Assembly (NCBI GenBank): GCA_023459335.1
Contig: JAEWUO010000014.1
Coordinates: 1 to 64,000 of the forward strand
Length of the DNA stretch: 64,000 bases
Direction of reading: 5' to 3'
From: Bacillota bacterium
GTDB taxonomy: Bacteria; Bacillota; Clostridia; Christensenellales; CAG-138
Shown here: positions 34,160-42,808 of the stretch, piece after piece
How positions within the stretch are numbered: position 1 is the first letter of the stretch
Layout: each line of letters begins with the position of its first letter
Position numbers and translations under genes: made by a program
Notes under the pieces: generated by a model
The model's database searches: none
Told to the model about the DNA's origin: nothing
The model's input: the letters and a program-made list of their open reading frames with translations, nothing else

Positions 34160-36025
34160 TTATTCTTTTTCTAAATCCGTTGCTTCCGCAATCTCGTCTT
34201 TATGAAAATATCGGTAGACCGATTCCGCGGTGCGCGCGTCGATCAGCGGAACGGCGCCAAGTTCCTCCTGTGTCGCCGCCTTGATCGCCTCGATGGTCAA
34301 AAACGCGTCGAACAGCGCGCGTTTTCGCTTGTCTCCCACGCCCGGAATACTGTCAAGCACCGAATAAAGCGCGTTGCGGTTGTGCAGGCTGCGATGGTAA
34401 CTGATCGCGAAGCGGTGCGCCTCGTCGCGCAGGCGTTCGATCAGATGCTGCGGCGCGGAGTTGCGCGGCAGCTGGATCGGAGCCTCTTCACCGGGGAGAT
34501 AGATTGTCTCGCTGAGTTCCGCGAGGCCGACGGTCGGGATAAAATCGAGGGAAAACACGTCCAGCACGTCCAGCGCGACCTGCAGCTGCGCTTTTCCGCC
34601 GTCCATGACCAGCAGGTCGGGGAGCGGCAGGAAGCCGGCTTCGTTTTCGCAGGCTTTCTGAAAGCGCCGGGTGAGCGCTTCGCGCATGGAGATCAGGTCG
34701 TTTCCGCCCGCTTCCGCGCGGATGCGGAACCTCCGGTACGCGCTCTTGTCCGGCTGGCCGTCGGTGAAGACCACCATGGAGGAAACGGTATCGCGCCCCT
34801 GAATGTGCGAGTTATCGAAGCACTCGATCCGCGTCGGCACCGTCTCGAGGCCGAGGATTGCGGAGAGCTGCGTCAGCGCGCCCTCGCCGCGCTCCCAGGC
34901 GCGCTTTTGCAAAGAAGCGTCCTTTTCCAGTACGTCGAGGCAGTTGCGGTACGCCATCTGCGTAAGTTTGCGCTTTTCGCCGCGCTGGGGGCGGTGCACC
35001 TCGACCTTTCGCCTGGCCAGACCGCTGAGCCAGCCGGAGATCGCCTCCATATCGGAAGCGTCCTGATAAAGCAGAACCTCCGGCACGAACGAGGCGGATT
35101 CCGCGTAATACTGCGAGAGGAAAGCGGAAAGGATATCCGCGTCGGTTTCCTCCGTATCCGCGTCCATTCGGAATTTTTCGGTTCCAATCACCTTTCCGTT
35201 TCGCACAAACAGCGCGAAAACCAGCGCGTTCGTCTCCAGACGGCCGAGCGCGAATACGTCAAGCATGGTGTTCGTCGTGGCGATGACCGCTTGTTTTTCG
35301 TTCAGGCTGTCAATTGCGCGAATCCTGTCTCTGATGATCGCCGCTCGCTCAAAATCCATCGCCTCCGCGGCAGACTGCATTTGTTCGCCGAGCGAACGGA
35401 GCACCTCCGCCGTATTGCCGGCGAGAAAAGAAAGCACTTCGTCGATCAGCTTGTGGTATTCTTCGCGCGGAACGTGTCCGGAGCAGGGCGCGCAGCATTT
35501 GCCGATGTGATACATCAGGCACGGGCGTTCGCGCCGAGCGATCATGCGCGGAATGTCCTTTTTGCACTGGCGGATGGGGTACTGCTCGCGCACGATCGCG
35601 AGCCCGTCCCGCAGAAGCAGGCCGGAAAGAAAAGGACCCAGATATTTCGCGCCGTCCTTCTTCACACGGCGAACGACCTCCAGCCGCGGGAAATCCTGCT
35701 TAAGGTCCACGCGAATATAGGGAAAGTGCTTGTCGTCCTTCAAGAGAATGTTATATTTCGGCTTGAATTCCTTGATCAGGTTGGATTCGAGCGAAAACGC
35801 CTCGGTTTCGTTGGCGACGCGGATGTATTCGAAATCTTCGATCTGCCGAACCATCGCGGCGACCTTTGGCGGGTGGTTTTTGCTCGACTGAAAATATTGC
35901 CGCACTCGGTTTTTCAGCGAGATCGCCTTGCCGACATAGATCACCTCGCCCGAAGCGTTAAACATCTTATATACGCCGGGTGAGGAAGGGAGAAGCTTCA
36001 GTTTTTCCTCGATGATTTGATTCAT
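34160..36025 (-). CDS. uvrC: UvrABC excinuclease subunit C
   Basis: A 621-residue nucleotide-excision-repair endonuclease. The GIY-YIG domain has LPSSPGVYKMF and VIYVGKAISLKNRVRQYF; a Cys pocket (CKKDIPRM, CLMYHIGKCCAPCSG), a UVR motif (AAEAMDFERAAIIRDRI), the RNase H-like domain (IECFDNSHIQGRDTVSSMV, LLVMDGGKAQL) and a C-terminal helix-hairpin-helix (LDSIPGVGDKRKRALFDAF) follow. I chose ATG 36025 because it fits the family N-terminus; TTG 36052, with GGGAG only 3-4 bp away, would add nine residues and overlap maf. Confidence 0.96.
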   Translation of the reverse strand: MNQIIEEKLKLLPSSPGVYKMFNASGEVIYVGKAISLKNRVRQYFQSSKNHPPKVAAMVRQIEDFEYIRVANETEAFSLESNLIKEFKPKYNILLKDDKHFPYIRVDLKQDFPRLEVVRRVKKDGAKYLGPFLSGLLLRDGLAIVREQYPIRQCKKDIPRMIARRERPCLMYHIGKCCAPCSGHVPREEYHKLIDEVLSFLAGNTAEVLRSLGEQMQSAAEAMDFERAAIIRDRIRAIDSLNEKQAVIATTNTMLDVFALGRLETNALVFALFVRNGKVIGTEKFRMDADTEETDADILSAFLSQYYAESASFVPEVLLYQDASDMEAISGWLSGLARRKVEVHRPQRGEKRKLTQMAYRNCLDVLEKDASLQKRAWERGEGALTQLSAILGLETVPTRIECFDNSHIQGRDTVSSMVVFTDGQPDKSAYRRFRIRAEAGGNDLISMREALTRRFQKACENEAGFLPLPDLLVMDGGKAQLQVALDVLDVFSLDFIPTVGLAELSETIYLPGEEAPIQLPRNSAPQHLIERLRDEAHRFAISYHRSLHNRNALYSVLDSIPGVGDKRKRALFDAFLTIEAIKAATQEELGAVPLIDARTAESVYRYFHKDEIAEATDLEKE

Positions 36026-36041
36026 AAAACAAAATGAGTTT

Positions 36042-36605
36042 TCAGATGACAATTTCTCCCGCGTCGACGAGCATCCGGTATAAAAGCGGAAGCGGCATGC
36101 CGATCACATTAAAGTAGTTTCCATCCACGCGTTCGACGAACACGCCGCCCGGCCCTTGCACACCGTATGCGCCGGCCTTGTCCAATGGTTCGCCTGTGGC
36201 GACGTAAGCGTCGATCTCACGCTCCGTCATCGGCGCGAAGGTGACTGTGGTTTCGCAGTGCCTTACGTCCGTCCTGCCTTCTTTGATGACGGCGACGCCG
36301 GTAAACACAACGTGGCTTTTTCCCTGCATCCGCGTCAGGTACGCCTTTGCAACCTGCGGCGTATGCGGTTTGCCGAGGATGTCGCCTTCAAGAAAGACGA
36401 CGGTATCCGCGCCGATCACGCAATCGTGAGGATGAAGCTGCGCCACCGGCTGCGCTTTCTGCAAAGCCAGAGTCTTGACGAATTCCGCGGGCGGCATTCC
36501 GTGCGGCTGGATTTCCTCCTCGCCGGACGTTTCGATGCGGTAATCGAGGCCGATCATGGAAAGAAGTTCTCTGCGACGCGGGGAAGAGGATGCGAGTATG
36601 ATCAT
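36042..36605 (-). CDS. maf: Maf-family nucleotide pyrophosphatase
   Basis: A 187-residue house-cleaning nucleoside triphosphate pyrophosphatase. It starts MIILASSSPRRRELL, with IGADTVVFLEGDILGKP, GKSHVVFTGVAV and DKAGAYGVQGPGGVFVERVD, all conserved. It removes modified or dTTP/UTP-type nucleotides. It lies between xth and uvrC on the minus strand, with gaps of 25 and 16 bp, making a genome-maintenance operon. Confidence 0.95.
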   Translation of the reverse strand: MIILASSSPRRRELLSMIGLDYRIETSGEEEIQPHGMPPAEFVKTLALQKAQPVAQLHPHDCVIGADTVVFLEGDILGKPHTPQVAKAYLTRMQGKSHVVFTGVAVIKEGRTDVRHCETTVTFAPMTEREIDAYVATGEPLDKAGAYGVQGPGGVFVERVDGNYFNVIGMPLPLLYRMLVDAGEIVI

Positions 36606-36630
36606 AAGTTCTCCAGTGCGAACGTGAATT

Positions 36631-37383
36631 TTACTTTATTTCGATCGCGACGGGGCAGTGATCGCTGCCCATCACTTCGCTTAAAATCAGGCTGTCCTTG
36701 ACGGAAGAGATAAAGCGCTCGGAAACGATAAAATAATCGATTCGCCAGCCGGCGTTGCGGGAGCGCGCGTCGCCGATGTAGCTCCACCAGCTGTACGCCT
36801 CCGTTTTATCGGGGTAGAAGTGACGGAACGTATCGATAAAGCCGTTTTCCAATAAACGCGTCATGCAGGCGCGCTCCTCATCCGTAAAGCCCGCGTTCGT
36901 CCGGTTCGTCTTCGGGTTCTTCAGGTCGATCTCCCTGTGCGCCACGTTGAGGTCGCCGCAGACGACGACCGGCTTTTTTTCGTCCAGCGCTTTCAGGTAG
37001 GCGAGGAACGCGTCTTCCCAGGTCATGCGGTAGTCGAGGCGCCTTAATCCGTCCTGCGAATTCGGCGTATAGACCGTGACAAAATAGAAATCAGGATACT
37101 CGAGCGTAATCACGCGGCCTTCGCTGTCGTGCTCCGGTACGCCGATGCCATAGGTTACGCCGAGCGGAGCGTTTTTCACGAACACCGCCGTGCCGGAATA
37201 CCCCTTTTTTTCCGCGCTGTTCCAGTAGACGGCATATCCTTCGATTTCACCGTCGAACTGTTCCGGCTGCATTTTGGTTTCCTGCAGGGCCAGGATATCC
37301 GGCTGCTGCTCTCGCACAAAATCGTAAAAGCCCTTTGTGATGCAGGCTCTCAGCCCGTTGACATTCCAGGAGATCATCTTCAT
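36631..37383 (-). CDS. xth: Exodeoxyribonuclease III / AP endonuclease
   Basis: A 250-residue AP endonuclease of base-excision repair. It starts MKMISWNVNGLRACITKGFY; LALQETKMQPEQFDG holds the metal-binding Glu, and VVCGDLNVAHREIDL and MGSDHCPVAIEI carry the catalytic Asp/Asn and His. AAGGAA is 9 bp before the ATG. The upstream open frame is intergenic. First gene of the xth-maf-uvrC operon, divergent from the Crp/Fnr gene. Confidence 0.96.
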   Translation of the reverse strand: MKMISWNVNGLRACITKGFYDFVREQQPDILALQETKMQPEQFDGEIEGYAVYWNSAEKKGYSGTAVFVKNAPLGVTYGIGVPEHDSEGRVITLEYPDFYFVTVYTPNSQDGLRRLDYRMTWEDAFLAYLKALDEKKPVVVCGDLNVAHREIDLKNPKTNRTNAGFTDEERACMTRLLENGFIDTFRHFYPDKTEAYSWWSYIGDARSRNAGWRIDYFIVSERFISSVKDSLILSEVMGSDHCPVAIEIK

Positions 37384-37420
37384 GGAAGTATGTTCCTTCT
37401 TAAACGCATTTCTGATCATT

Positions 37421-37455
37421 AATATAGCATACGAAATGAATAAAAACAAACGCAA
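37421..37455 (-). promoter_or_regulatory. Promoter region of xth-maf-uvrC
   Basis: On the minus strand two overlapping candidates: TTGTTT (37449-37444), 17 bp, TATATT (37426-37421), and TTGCGT (37455-37450), 18 bp, TATGCT (37431-37426). Either would start close to the xth ribosome site. Confidence 0.5.
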
Positions 37456-37493
37456 GTTCGTATGAACCAACAATAAATATTGCCATATCGATA

Positions 37494-37521
37494 TTGACAA
37501 ACCGAAAAGAACGGATATAAT
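37494..37521 (+). promoter_or_regulatory. Promoter of the Crp/Fnr gene and ABC transporter
   Basis: Two perfect hexamers, TTGACA (37494-37499) and TATAAT (37516-37521), 16 bp apart. The palindrome ATATCGATAT (37485-37494) overlaps the first base of the -35 and could be an autoregulatory site. Confidence 0.85.
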
Positions 37522-37551
37522 GTAACATATGAAACAGAATAAGGAAACATT

Positions 37552-38220
37552 ATGAGCAGATCCACAAATCCAACTGCATACGCCAAGCTGGTGTCGGGCA
37601 CGTTTCTTTTTTCCGGAATTCCGGAGGAGGATATCCGCGAGCTGCTGACGAATGCTTGCCTGCGGGTGGATCATTACGAAAAGGATCAGATTATTTTTGA
37701 TCGGGAAAACAAAAATCGCGCGCTCGGCATCGTGCTATACGGTTCGTGTGTCGTGACAAAGGAAGGCGAAAACGGCAGGATGCCGATGAGCGTCCTGCGG
37801 CAGGCGGATCTGTTCGGCGCGGCGTCGCTGTTTCACAACGAGGAAGAATACGTCGCGCGCGTGACCGCAAACGAAAGCACCTGGGTTCTGCTGATCTGCG
37901 AAGACGCGCTTAGGCACATGATGCGGACGGACTTCCGCGTGACGGAAAATTACCTGCGCTATCTGACGGCGCGCATCCGTTTCTTAAGCAATCGTTTGGA
38001 CGGTTTTCTTCCGCAGAGCGTAGAAGAACGGGTGTTGAATCATATCGTAACACACGCGAAAAACGGGCTGTACGAGTCTGAATGGAGCGTCGGCGCGCTG
38101 GCGGAGACGCTGCGCATCAGCAGGACGACGCTCTACCGCGCGATGGATAAACTGGTTTCCGAAGGAAAAATAGAACGGCACGGGCGGGCATTCCGCCTGC
38201 CAAAAGGAGAAACACGATGA
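37552..38220 (+). CDS. Crp/Fnr family transcriptional regulator
   Basis: A 222-residue regulator with an N-terminal cyclic-nucleotide-binding-like beta barrel (LFSGIPEEDIRELL, RALGIVLYGSCVVTKEG, LRQADLFGAASLF) and a C-terminal winged helix (SVGALAETLRISRTTLYRAM, LVSEGKIERHGRAFRL). There is no cluster of four cysteines as in oxygen-sensing Fnr, so the ligand is unknown. AAGGAAA precedes the ATG. Its stop overlaps the start of the ABC substrate-binding gene (ATGA), so it probably controls that transporter. Confidence 0.92.
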   Translation: MSRSTNPTAYAKLVSGTFLFSGIPEEDIRELLTNACLRVDHYEKDQIIFDRENKNRALGIVLYGSCVVTKEGENGRMPMSVLRQADLFGAASLFHNEEEYVARVTANESTWVLLICEDALRHMMRTDFRVTENYLRYLTARIRFLSNRLDGFLPQSVEERVLNHIVTHAKNGLYESEWSVGALAETLRISRTTLYRAMDKLVSEGKIERHGRAFRLPKGETR

Positions 38221-39146
38221 AAAAATTGCTTGCATTACTGACCGTCGCGGTCTTGCTGCTTGCCGCAGGCTGCGCAAAAGCACCAGCGGAACCCGTCAAG
38301 ATCGCCGCGCTCAAGGGACCGACCGGTATGGGCATCAGCTACTTGATGGACGATAACGCGCAATATAGCGTTGAGCTTCAGGACGCGCCGGACGTGGTCG
38401 TCGGAAAATTCGTCAGCGGTGAGATCGACATCGCCGCGGTGCCGATCAACCTTGCCGCGACGCTCTATAACAAAACCGAAGGCAACGTGGTTATGTTAAA
38501 CCTCGACACGCTCGGCGTGCTGTACATCGTCGAAAACGGCGATACGATCCATTCCATCGCCGACCTTGCTGGCAAGACGGTGTACGCCAGCGGTGAGGGC
38601 GCGACTCCGCAGTTTGTTCTCGATTACCTGCTATCGCAAAACGGCCTGACCGATCAGGTCAAGGTGGAGTATGTCGGCGAGCACACCGCGCTGGCCGCGA
38701 TGGCCGCTTCGGGCGAAGCGCAGATCGCTCTGCTTCCGGAGCCGTTTGTCTCCTCCGTTCTGGTGAAGAACTCGAACGCGCGCGTCGCGCTGGACCTCAA
38801 TCAGGACTGGGAATCCGCATCCGGAACGAAGCTTGTCACGGGCGTTTATATCGCGAGCCGAACATTTTATGACGCGCATCCCGACCAGATCAAGGCGTTT
38901 TTGAAGGATTATGCCGCTTCCGTAGAGATGGTGAACACTTCCGCGGATGCGGCGCAGAAGATCGCGGATCTCGGCATCGTCGGTTCCGCGGCGATCGCGA
39001 AACTTGCCATACCGCGCAGCTATATCGTCAGCGTCTCGGGCGCGGAGATGAAGTCCGCCGCGTCCGCGGTGCTCGGCGTGCTCTTTGCGGCAAATCCGGC
39101 GTCCGTCGGCGGCAAGCTGCCCGGCGACGACCTGTATGCCGAATAA
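38217..39146 (+). CDS. ABC transporter substrate-binding lipoprotein (NMT1/THI5-like)
   Basis: A 309-residue lipoprotein; the signal peptide ends LLLAAGC. The mature protein starts KIAALKGPTGMGISYLMDD and is a periplasmic-binding-protein type II fold (DVVVGKFVSGEIDIAAVPIN, IADLAGKTVYASGEG, ALLPEPFVSSVLV) of the family that binds sulfonates, nitrate or thiamine precursors. I cannot name the ligand. It is the first gene of a three-gene importer with permease and ATPase. Confidence 0.9.
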   Translation: MKKLLALLTVAVLLLAAGCAKAPAEPVKIAALKGPTGMGISYLMDDNAQYSVELQDAPDVVVGKFVSGEIDIAAVPINLAATLYNKTEGNVVMLNLDTLGVLYIVENGDTIHSIADLAGKTVYASGEGATPQFVLDYLLSQNGLTDQVKVEYVGEHTALAAMAASGEAQIALLPEPFVSSVLVKNSNARVALDLNQDWESASGTKLVTGVYIASRTFYDAHPDQIKAFLKDYAASVEMVNTSADAAQKIADLGIVGSAAIAKLAIPRSYIVSVSGAEMKSAASAVLGVLFAANPASVGGKLPGDDLYAE

Positions 39147-39882
39147 GCGGAACTGGGCGAAAACAGCGCTGATCGCGCTCATCTATCTCTCGGTTTGGGA
39201 AGCGGCGAGTCTCCTTGTCGGCAAGGAACTCCTGCTTCCCTCGCCGTTTTCTACGCTTTCGAGGCTGTTTACGCTGCTTGCGCAAGGCGAAAGCTGGCTC
39301 ACCGCCGGGCTGACGCTGCTTCGCATTATGAGCGGATACCTGCTCGGCGTGCTGATCGGCGCGCTGCTTTCCGTGCTCACCGCGCGCTCACGTTTTGCCG
39401 AAGCGCTGCTTTCTCCGCTCCGCGCGATCGTGAAGGCCTCCCCGGTGACGTCGTTTATCCTGCTCGCCCTTCTGTGGTTGTCCTCCGACATGGTGCCGCT
39501 GTTCATCAGCTTTCTCATGGTGGTTCCGATCGTCTGGACGGCGAGCGCGGAAGCGATTCTGCAGACGGACGTACGCCTCGTCGAGATGGGGCGGATGTTC
39601 GGGCTGAACCGCTGGCAGATCGTTCGCAAAATTTATATTCCGTCCGTGCTGCCGCAGTTTCTTGCGGCCTGTACGACCTCTCTCGGGTTTGCGTGGAAGA
39701 GCGGGGTTGCGGCGGAAATCATCGCGCTGCCGAAACAGTCGATCGGCTACCGGCTGTACGAATCAAAACTGCGTATTGAGACGGTCGATCTATTCGCTTG
39801 GACGCTGATGATCGTCGCGCTGTCCATGCTGCTGGAGTGGCTGCTCGTCAGGGGATTGCGGAGGATTCGGCGAGATGACTGA
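39136..39882 (+). CDS. ABC transporter permease (SsuC/TauC-like)
   Basis: A 248-residue inner-membrane permease with about six helices and the binding-protein-dependent EAA loop (VEMGRMFGLNRWQIVRKIYI). ALLSPLRAIVKASPVTSFIL is typical of the nitrate/sulfonate/taurine group. I chose the ATG at 39136, which overlaps the binding-protein gene by 11 bp and puts the first helix at the usual place. The ATPase gene overlaps its 3' end by 8 bp. Confidence 0.92.
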   Translation: MPNKRNWAKTALIALIYLSVWEAASLLVGKELLLPSPFSTLSRLFTLLAQGESWLTAGLTLLRIMSGYLLGVLIGALLSVLTARSRFAEALLSPLRAIVKASPVTSFILLALLWLSSDMVPLFISFLMVVPIVWTASAEAILQTDVRLVEMGRMFGLNRWQIVRKIYIPSVLPQFLAACTTSLGFAWKSGVAAEIIALPKQSIGYRLYESKLRIETVDLFAWTLMIVALSMLLEWLLVRGLRRIRRDD

Positions 39883-40441
39883 AACGATCACACTAAAAAA
39901 CGTATCGAAATCCTACGGAGCGCATAACGTGCTGCAATCGTTTTGCGCGAAAATTCCGCTATCCGGCGTTACAATCATCCGGGGGGCCTCAGGCGCGGGC
40001 AAGACGACGCTGTTTCGGCTGCTGCTGGGGCTGGAACGGCCGGACACCGGAGAAATTCACGGCATGTGCGGCAGAAAGCCCGCTGTCGTGTTTCAGGAAG
40101 ACCGCCTGCTTCCGTGGGCGACCGCGCTGGAAAACGCAGCGCTCGGTTCCGATCCGAAAAAAGCCGAATATGCGCTGAGACGGCTGGGTCTTGGCGAAAA
40201 CCTGCGTCTTCTGCCGAGGGAGCTTTCCGGCGGCATGAAGAGGCGCGTTGCCATTGCGCGCGCACTGTCGTACGGCGGAGGCATCCTGTTTTTGGACGAG
40301 CCGTTTACAGGACTGGACGAGGAGAACAAAAAAACTGTTGTGGGCGCGATGCTGGCACAGGGCGTTCCGATTCTCGTGATTACGCATGACGATTCTGAGG
40401 CTGCTCTGTTCGGCAGCTGCAGCACAATCGAAATCGGCTAG
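39875..40441 (+). CDS. ABC transporter ATP-binding protein (short form)
   Basis: A 188-residue ATPase with all catalytic motifs: Walker A RGASGAGKTTLF, Q-loop VVFQEDRLLPW, signature ELSGGMKRRVAIARAL, Walker B GGILFLDEPFTGLD and the switch ITHDDSEA. It is about 50-60 residues shorter than SsuB/ThiZ-type proteins, lacking the C-terminal end. The reading frame is intact, so this is a compact form rather than a broken gene. Confidence 0.92.
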   Translation: MTETITLKNVSKSYGAHNVLQSFCAKIPLSGVTIIRGASGAGKTTLFRLLLGLERPDTGEIHGMCGRKPAVVFQEDRLLPWATALENAALGSDPKKAEYALRRLGLGENLRLLPRELSGGMKRRVAIARALSYGGGILFLDEPFTGLDEENKKTVVGAMLAQGVPILVITHDDSEAALFGSCSTIEIG

Positions 40442-40479
40442 TTTCGGTTGCCGACGCGCGACCAATCTTACCGGAAATA

Positions 40480-40508
40480 TTGAGTATTCCGCCGGAAGGT
40501 GGTATACT
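40480..40508 (+). promoter_or_regulatory. Promoter of the hydrolase gene
   Basis: TTGAGT (40480-40485), 17 bp, TATACT (40503-40508), with TG one base before the -10. Confidence 0.7.
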
Positions 40509-40536
40509 TTTTTATTATTGTCGGGGAGGTTTGCGT

Positions 40537-41475
40537 ATGAAATTCACGTTGCGCGAGAAGAGATTTCCCTCTGCTACCGGTCTATGCGACATCCGTTACC
40601 GCATGTGGGTTCCGGAGGACCCGCACGCCGCTCTCCAGATCACCCACGGCATGGCCGAGCATATCGACCGTTACGACGAGTTCGCTTCGTTCCTTGCGGA
40701 AAACGGCGTGCTGGCCTACGGCAACGACATCGCCAGCCACGGGAAGAGCATCGCTCCAGGCGTTCCGAAGGGGTATTTCGGCGAGAAAAACGGCTGGGAC
40801 GCGGTGGTGCAGGATATGCGCACGATGCGCGATCTCGTAAAGAAAGATTATCTCGATATCCCGTTTATTCTGTTGGGACATTCGATGGGTTCATTCCTTG
40901 CGCGCACCTACGCGGGCCGCGACGGCGCGGATTTCGACGCGTTCATTTTCTCCGGCACAGCGGGCGCGAATCCCGTCCTCGGCATCGCAAAACTGATCGC
41001 GAAAAGCGAAATCAAAAAGACCGGCGGGAAACTGCCGAGCACAACGCTCTTTAACCTGAGCTTTGGCGCCTATAACAACGCGTTTAAACCCAACCGGACC
41101 GCTGTGGACTGGCTCTCGCGCGACAATGCGAAAGTGGACGCGTACGCCGCGGACGAGAATTGCGGCTTTCCGTTTACCGCACACGCAATGTACGATGTCT
41201 TTACGGGACTTACCGAAATTTCAAACGAAAAATGGGCGTCCCGCGTACCGAAACGGCCGATTCTCGTCATATCCGGCGCGATGGACCCCGTCGGGAATAA
41301 CGGCAAAGGCGTGAAGCAGGTTTATAATTGGCTCGTGAAAACCGGACACCAACCGGAAATGAAACTCTATGAAGGCGGACGGCATGAGATGCTCAACGAA
41401 ATCAACCGACAGGATGTTTACCGCGACGTACTGCTGTTCATCAACGCCGTCGAGGCGATGGGAGAGATGGAATGA
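40537..41475 (+). CDS. Alpha/beta hydrolase (monoacylglycerol lipase / S33-like)
   Basis: A 312-residue hydrolase of the Hydrolase_4 group. The nucleophile elbow is ILLGHSMGSFLAR, the oxyanion region LQITHGMAEHIDRYDEFASF, the acid SGAMDPVGN and the histidine YEGGRHEMLNE. It resembles lysophospholipase or monoglyceride lipase; no signal peptide. GGGGAGG lies 7 bp before the ATG. The next gene overlaps by ATGA. Confidence 0.88.
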   Translation: MKFTLREKRFPSATGLCDIRYRMWVPEDPHAALQITHGMAEHIDRYDEFASFLAENGVLAYGNDIASHGKSIAPGVPKGYFGEKNGWDAVVQDMRTMRDLVKKDYLDIPFILLGHSMGSFLARTYAGRDGADFDAFIFSGTAGANPVLGIAKLIAKSEIKKTGGKLPSTTLFNLSFGAYNNAFKPNRTAVDWLSRDNAKVDAYAADENCGFPFTAHAMYDVFTGLTEISNEKWASRVPKRPILVISGAMDPVGNNGKGVKQVYNWLVKTGHQPEMKLYEGGRHEMLNEINRQDVYRDVLLFINAVEAMGEME

Positions 41476-42140
41476 GCGTTCTCGTGTACCGCGACAGCGA
41501 CACATTGAGTCAGGCGCTGGCGACGCTGCTCGCAGGCTGTATCATCGAAAAACCGAACAGCGCGCTGGGGCTTGACTGCAGCGTTTCGCTCTCTTCCGCT
41601 TACAGGAAGATCGCGGGCATGACAAGCGACGGCTTGCTGGATTGGGCGACCGTCCGCGCTTTCAATCTTTTCGAACATGTAAAACCGGATGCGGAGATCT
41701 CCGATGACGCGCGTATGCGCACCATGCTGTACGACCGCGTGAACATCCGCCCGGAAAATGTCTTTACGCCCTGCTCGGAAACGCACGACTGGAGCGTCAT
41801 CTGCAACGAATATGAAAACGCGATTCTCGACGCAGGCGGGTTCGATACCGTCGTCTGCTCGATCGGTACCGACGGCAGAATCGCATTCAACATGCCGGGC
41901 AGCGAACTCGCGCCGGTGACGCACGTGGAGCGCACGGAAGACGGGCGCGTGGTTACGGTCGGCTTGTCCACGATTATGTCGGCAAAACGCGTCATCGCGG
42001 TGCTTTCCGGATTTGATCTGTCCAACATCGCGCCGCTCGTTATCTCCGGGCCGGTGCTGCCCGGAATCCCGGCTAGTTATCTGCAGCTGCACCAGAACGC
42101 CATCTTCATGCTGGACGAAGACGCTGCGGAACATGTTTAA
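41472..42140 (+). CDS. Degenerate NagB/6-phosphogluconolactonase-family protein
   Basis: A 222-residue protein with the NagB-like fold. LGLDCSVSLSSAYRKIAG aligns with the phosphate loop LGLATGSTP, VRAFNLFEHVKP with the NMDEYVG segment, and SIGTDGRIAFNMPGSEL with GVDGHIAFNEPG. At the catalytic positions of glucosamine-6-phosphate deaminase, Asp72 is Phe, His143 is Arg and Glu148 is Met, while Asp141 remains. Deaminase activity is therefore unlikely. It overlaps the hydrolase gene by 4 bp. Alternative: a sugar-phosphate-binding regulator. Confidence 0.75.
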   Translation: MSVLVYRDSDTLSQALATLLAGCIIEKPNSALGLDCSVSLSSAYRKIAGMTSDGLLDWATVRAFNLFEHVKPDAEISDDARMRTMLYDRVNIRPENVFTPCSETHDWSVICNEYENAILDAGGFDTVVCSIGTDGRIAFNMPGSELAPVTHVERTEDGRVVTVGLSTIMSAKRVIAVLSGFDLSNIAPLVISGPVLPGIPASYLQLHQNAIFMLDEDAAEHV

Positions 42141-42163
42141 CCCGCGCGCGGGAGGATTGCGAA

Positions 42164-42736
42164 ATGGCGGAACTGAGCTGGGAGAGTGTCGAGCGCCAGA
42201 TTGAAAACTGCCGCCGCTGCGCTCTGTGCGCACAGCGGCACAGCGTCGTTCTCGGCGAAGGAAACAGGCGTGCGGATATCATGCTGATCGGCGAAGGGCC
42301 GGGGGCGGACGAGGACGCGCAGGGGCGTCCGTTCGTCGGAAAAGCGGGACAGCTGCTTGATAAAATGTTTCTTTCGATTGACATGCGGCGCGAAGACCTG
42401 TATATTACCAACGTTGTCAAATGCAGACCGCCGGGAAACCGAACGCCTCTGGACGAGGAGGCCGAAGCCTGCCTGCCGGTCCTGCGGATGCAATACGGGC
42501 TCATCCGGCCCAAGATCGTCGTCTGCCTCGGCGCGACCGCGACAAGGCATGTTTACGACCGTGAGGCGCGCATCACGCGTGTGCGCGGGCAGTGGCTGAA
42601 TAAAAACGGGACGCTGTTTATTCCAACGTATCACCCCGCGGCGCTGCTGCGAGACGAAACAAAGAAAAAGGACGTCTGGGAAGATTTAAAGTCCATTGCG
42701 CAGACATACGCGGAACTGAAAAAACAAAGTAAATAG
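42164..42736 (+). CDS. Uracil-DNA glycosylase, family 4 (iron-sulfur)
   Basis: A 190-residue repair enzyme that removes uracil from DNA. CRRCALC gives the first iron-sulfur cysteines; motif A is IGEGPGADEDAQGRPFVG, VVKCRPPGNR and EACLPVL supply the remaining cysteines, and motif B is TYHPAALLRD. Family-4 enzymes usually have GEAPGxxED; the Gly here is a mild variation. GGGAGG lies 8 bp before the ATG. Confidence 0.93.
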   Translation: MAELSWESVERQIENCRRCALCAQRHSVVLGEGNRRADIMLIGEGPGADEDAQGRPFVGKAGQLLDKMFLSIDMRREDLYITNVVKCRPPGNRTPLDEEAEACLPVLRMQYGLIRPKIVVCLGATATRHVYDREARITRVRGQWLNKNGTLFIPTYHPAALLRDETKKKDVWEDLKSIAQTYAELKKQSK

Positions 42737-42808
42737 AAATCAGAGTATTTTTTGCGCCGCGCCGACGGCGGCGGCGTTTGAATTCATACAGGGCTAACAG
42801 GAGGACTT

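Noticed and set aside
34202..35983. Long open frame on the plus strand opposite uvrC
   Set aside because: It mirrors the codon bias of a clear uvrC gene, has no ribosome site and no recognisable domain. Similar antisense frames over dnaK, yloV, mutS2 and the EF-G-like gene were dismissed for the same reason.
39875..40441. The short ABC ATPase gene as a truncated pseudogene
   Set aside because: All catalytic motifs are present and the frame ends cleanly, with no homologous sequence continuing in another frame.
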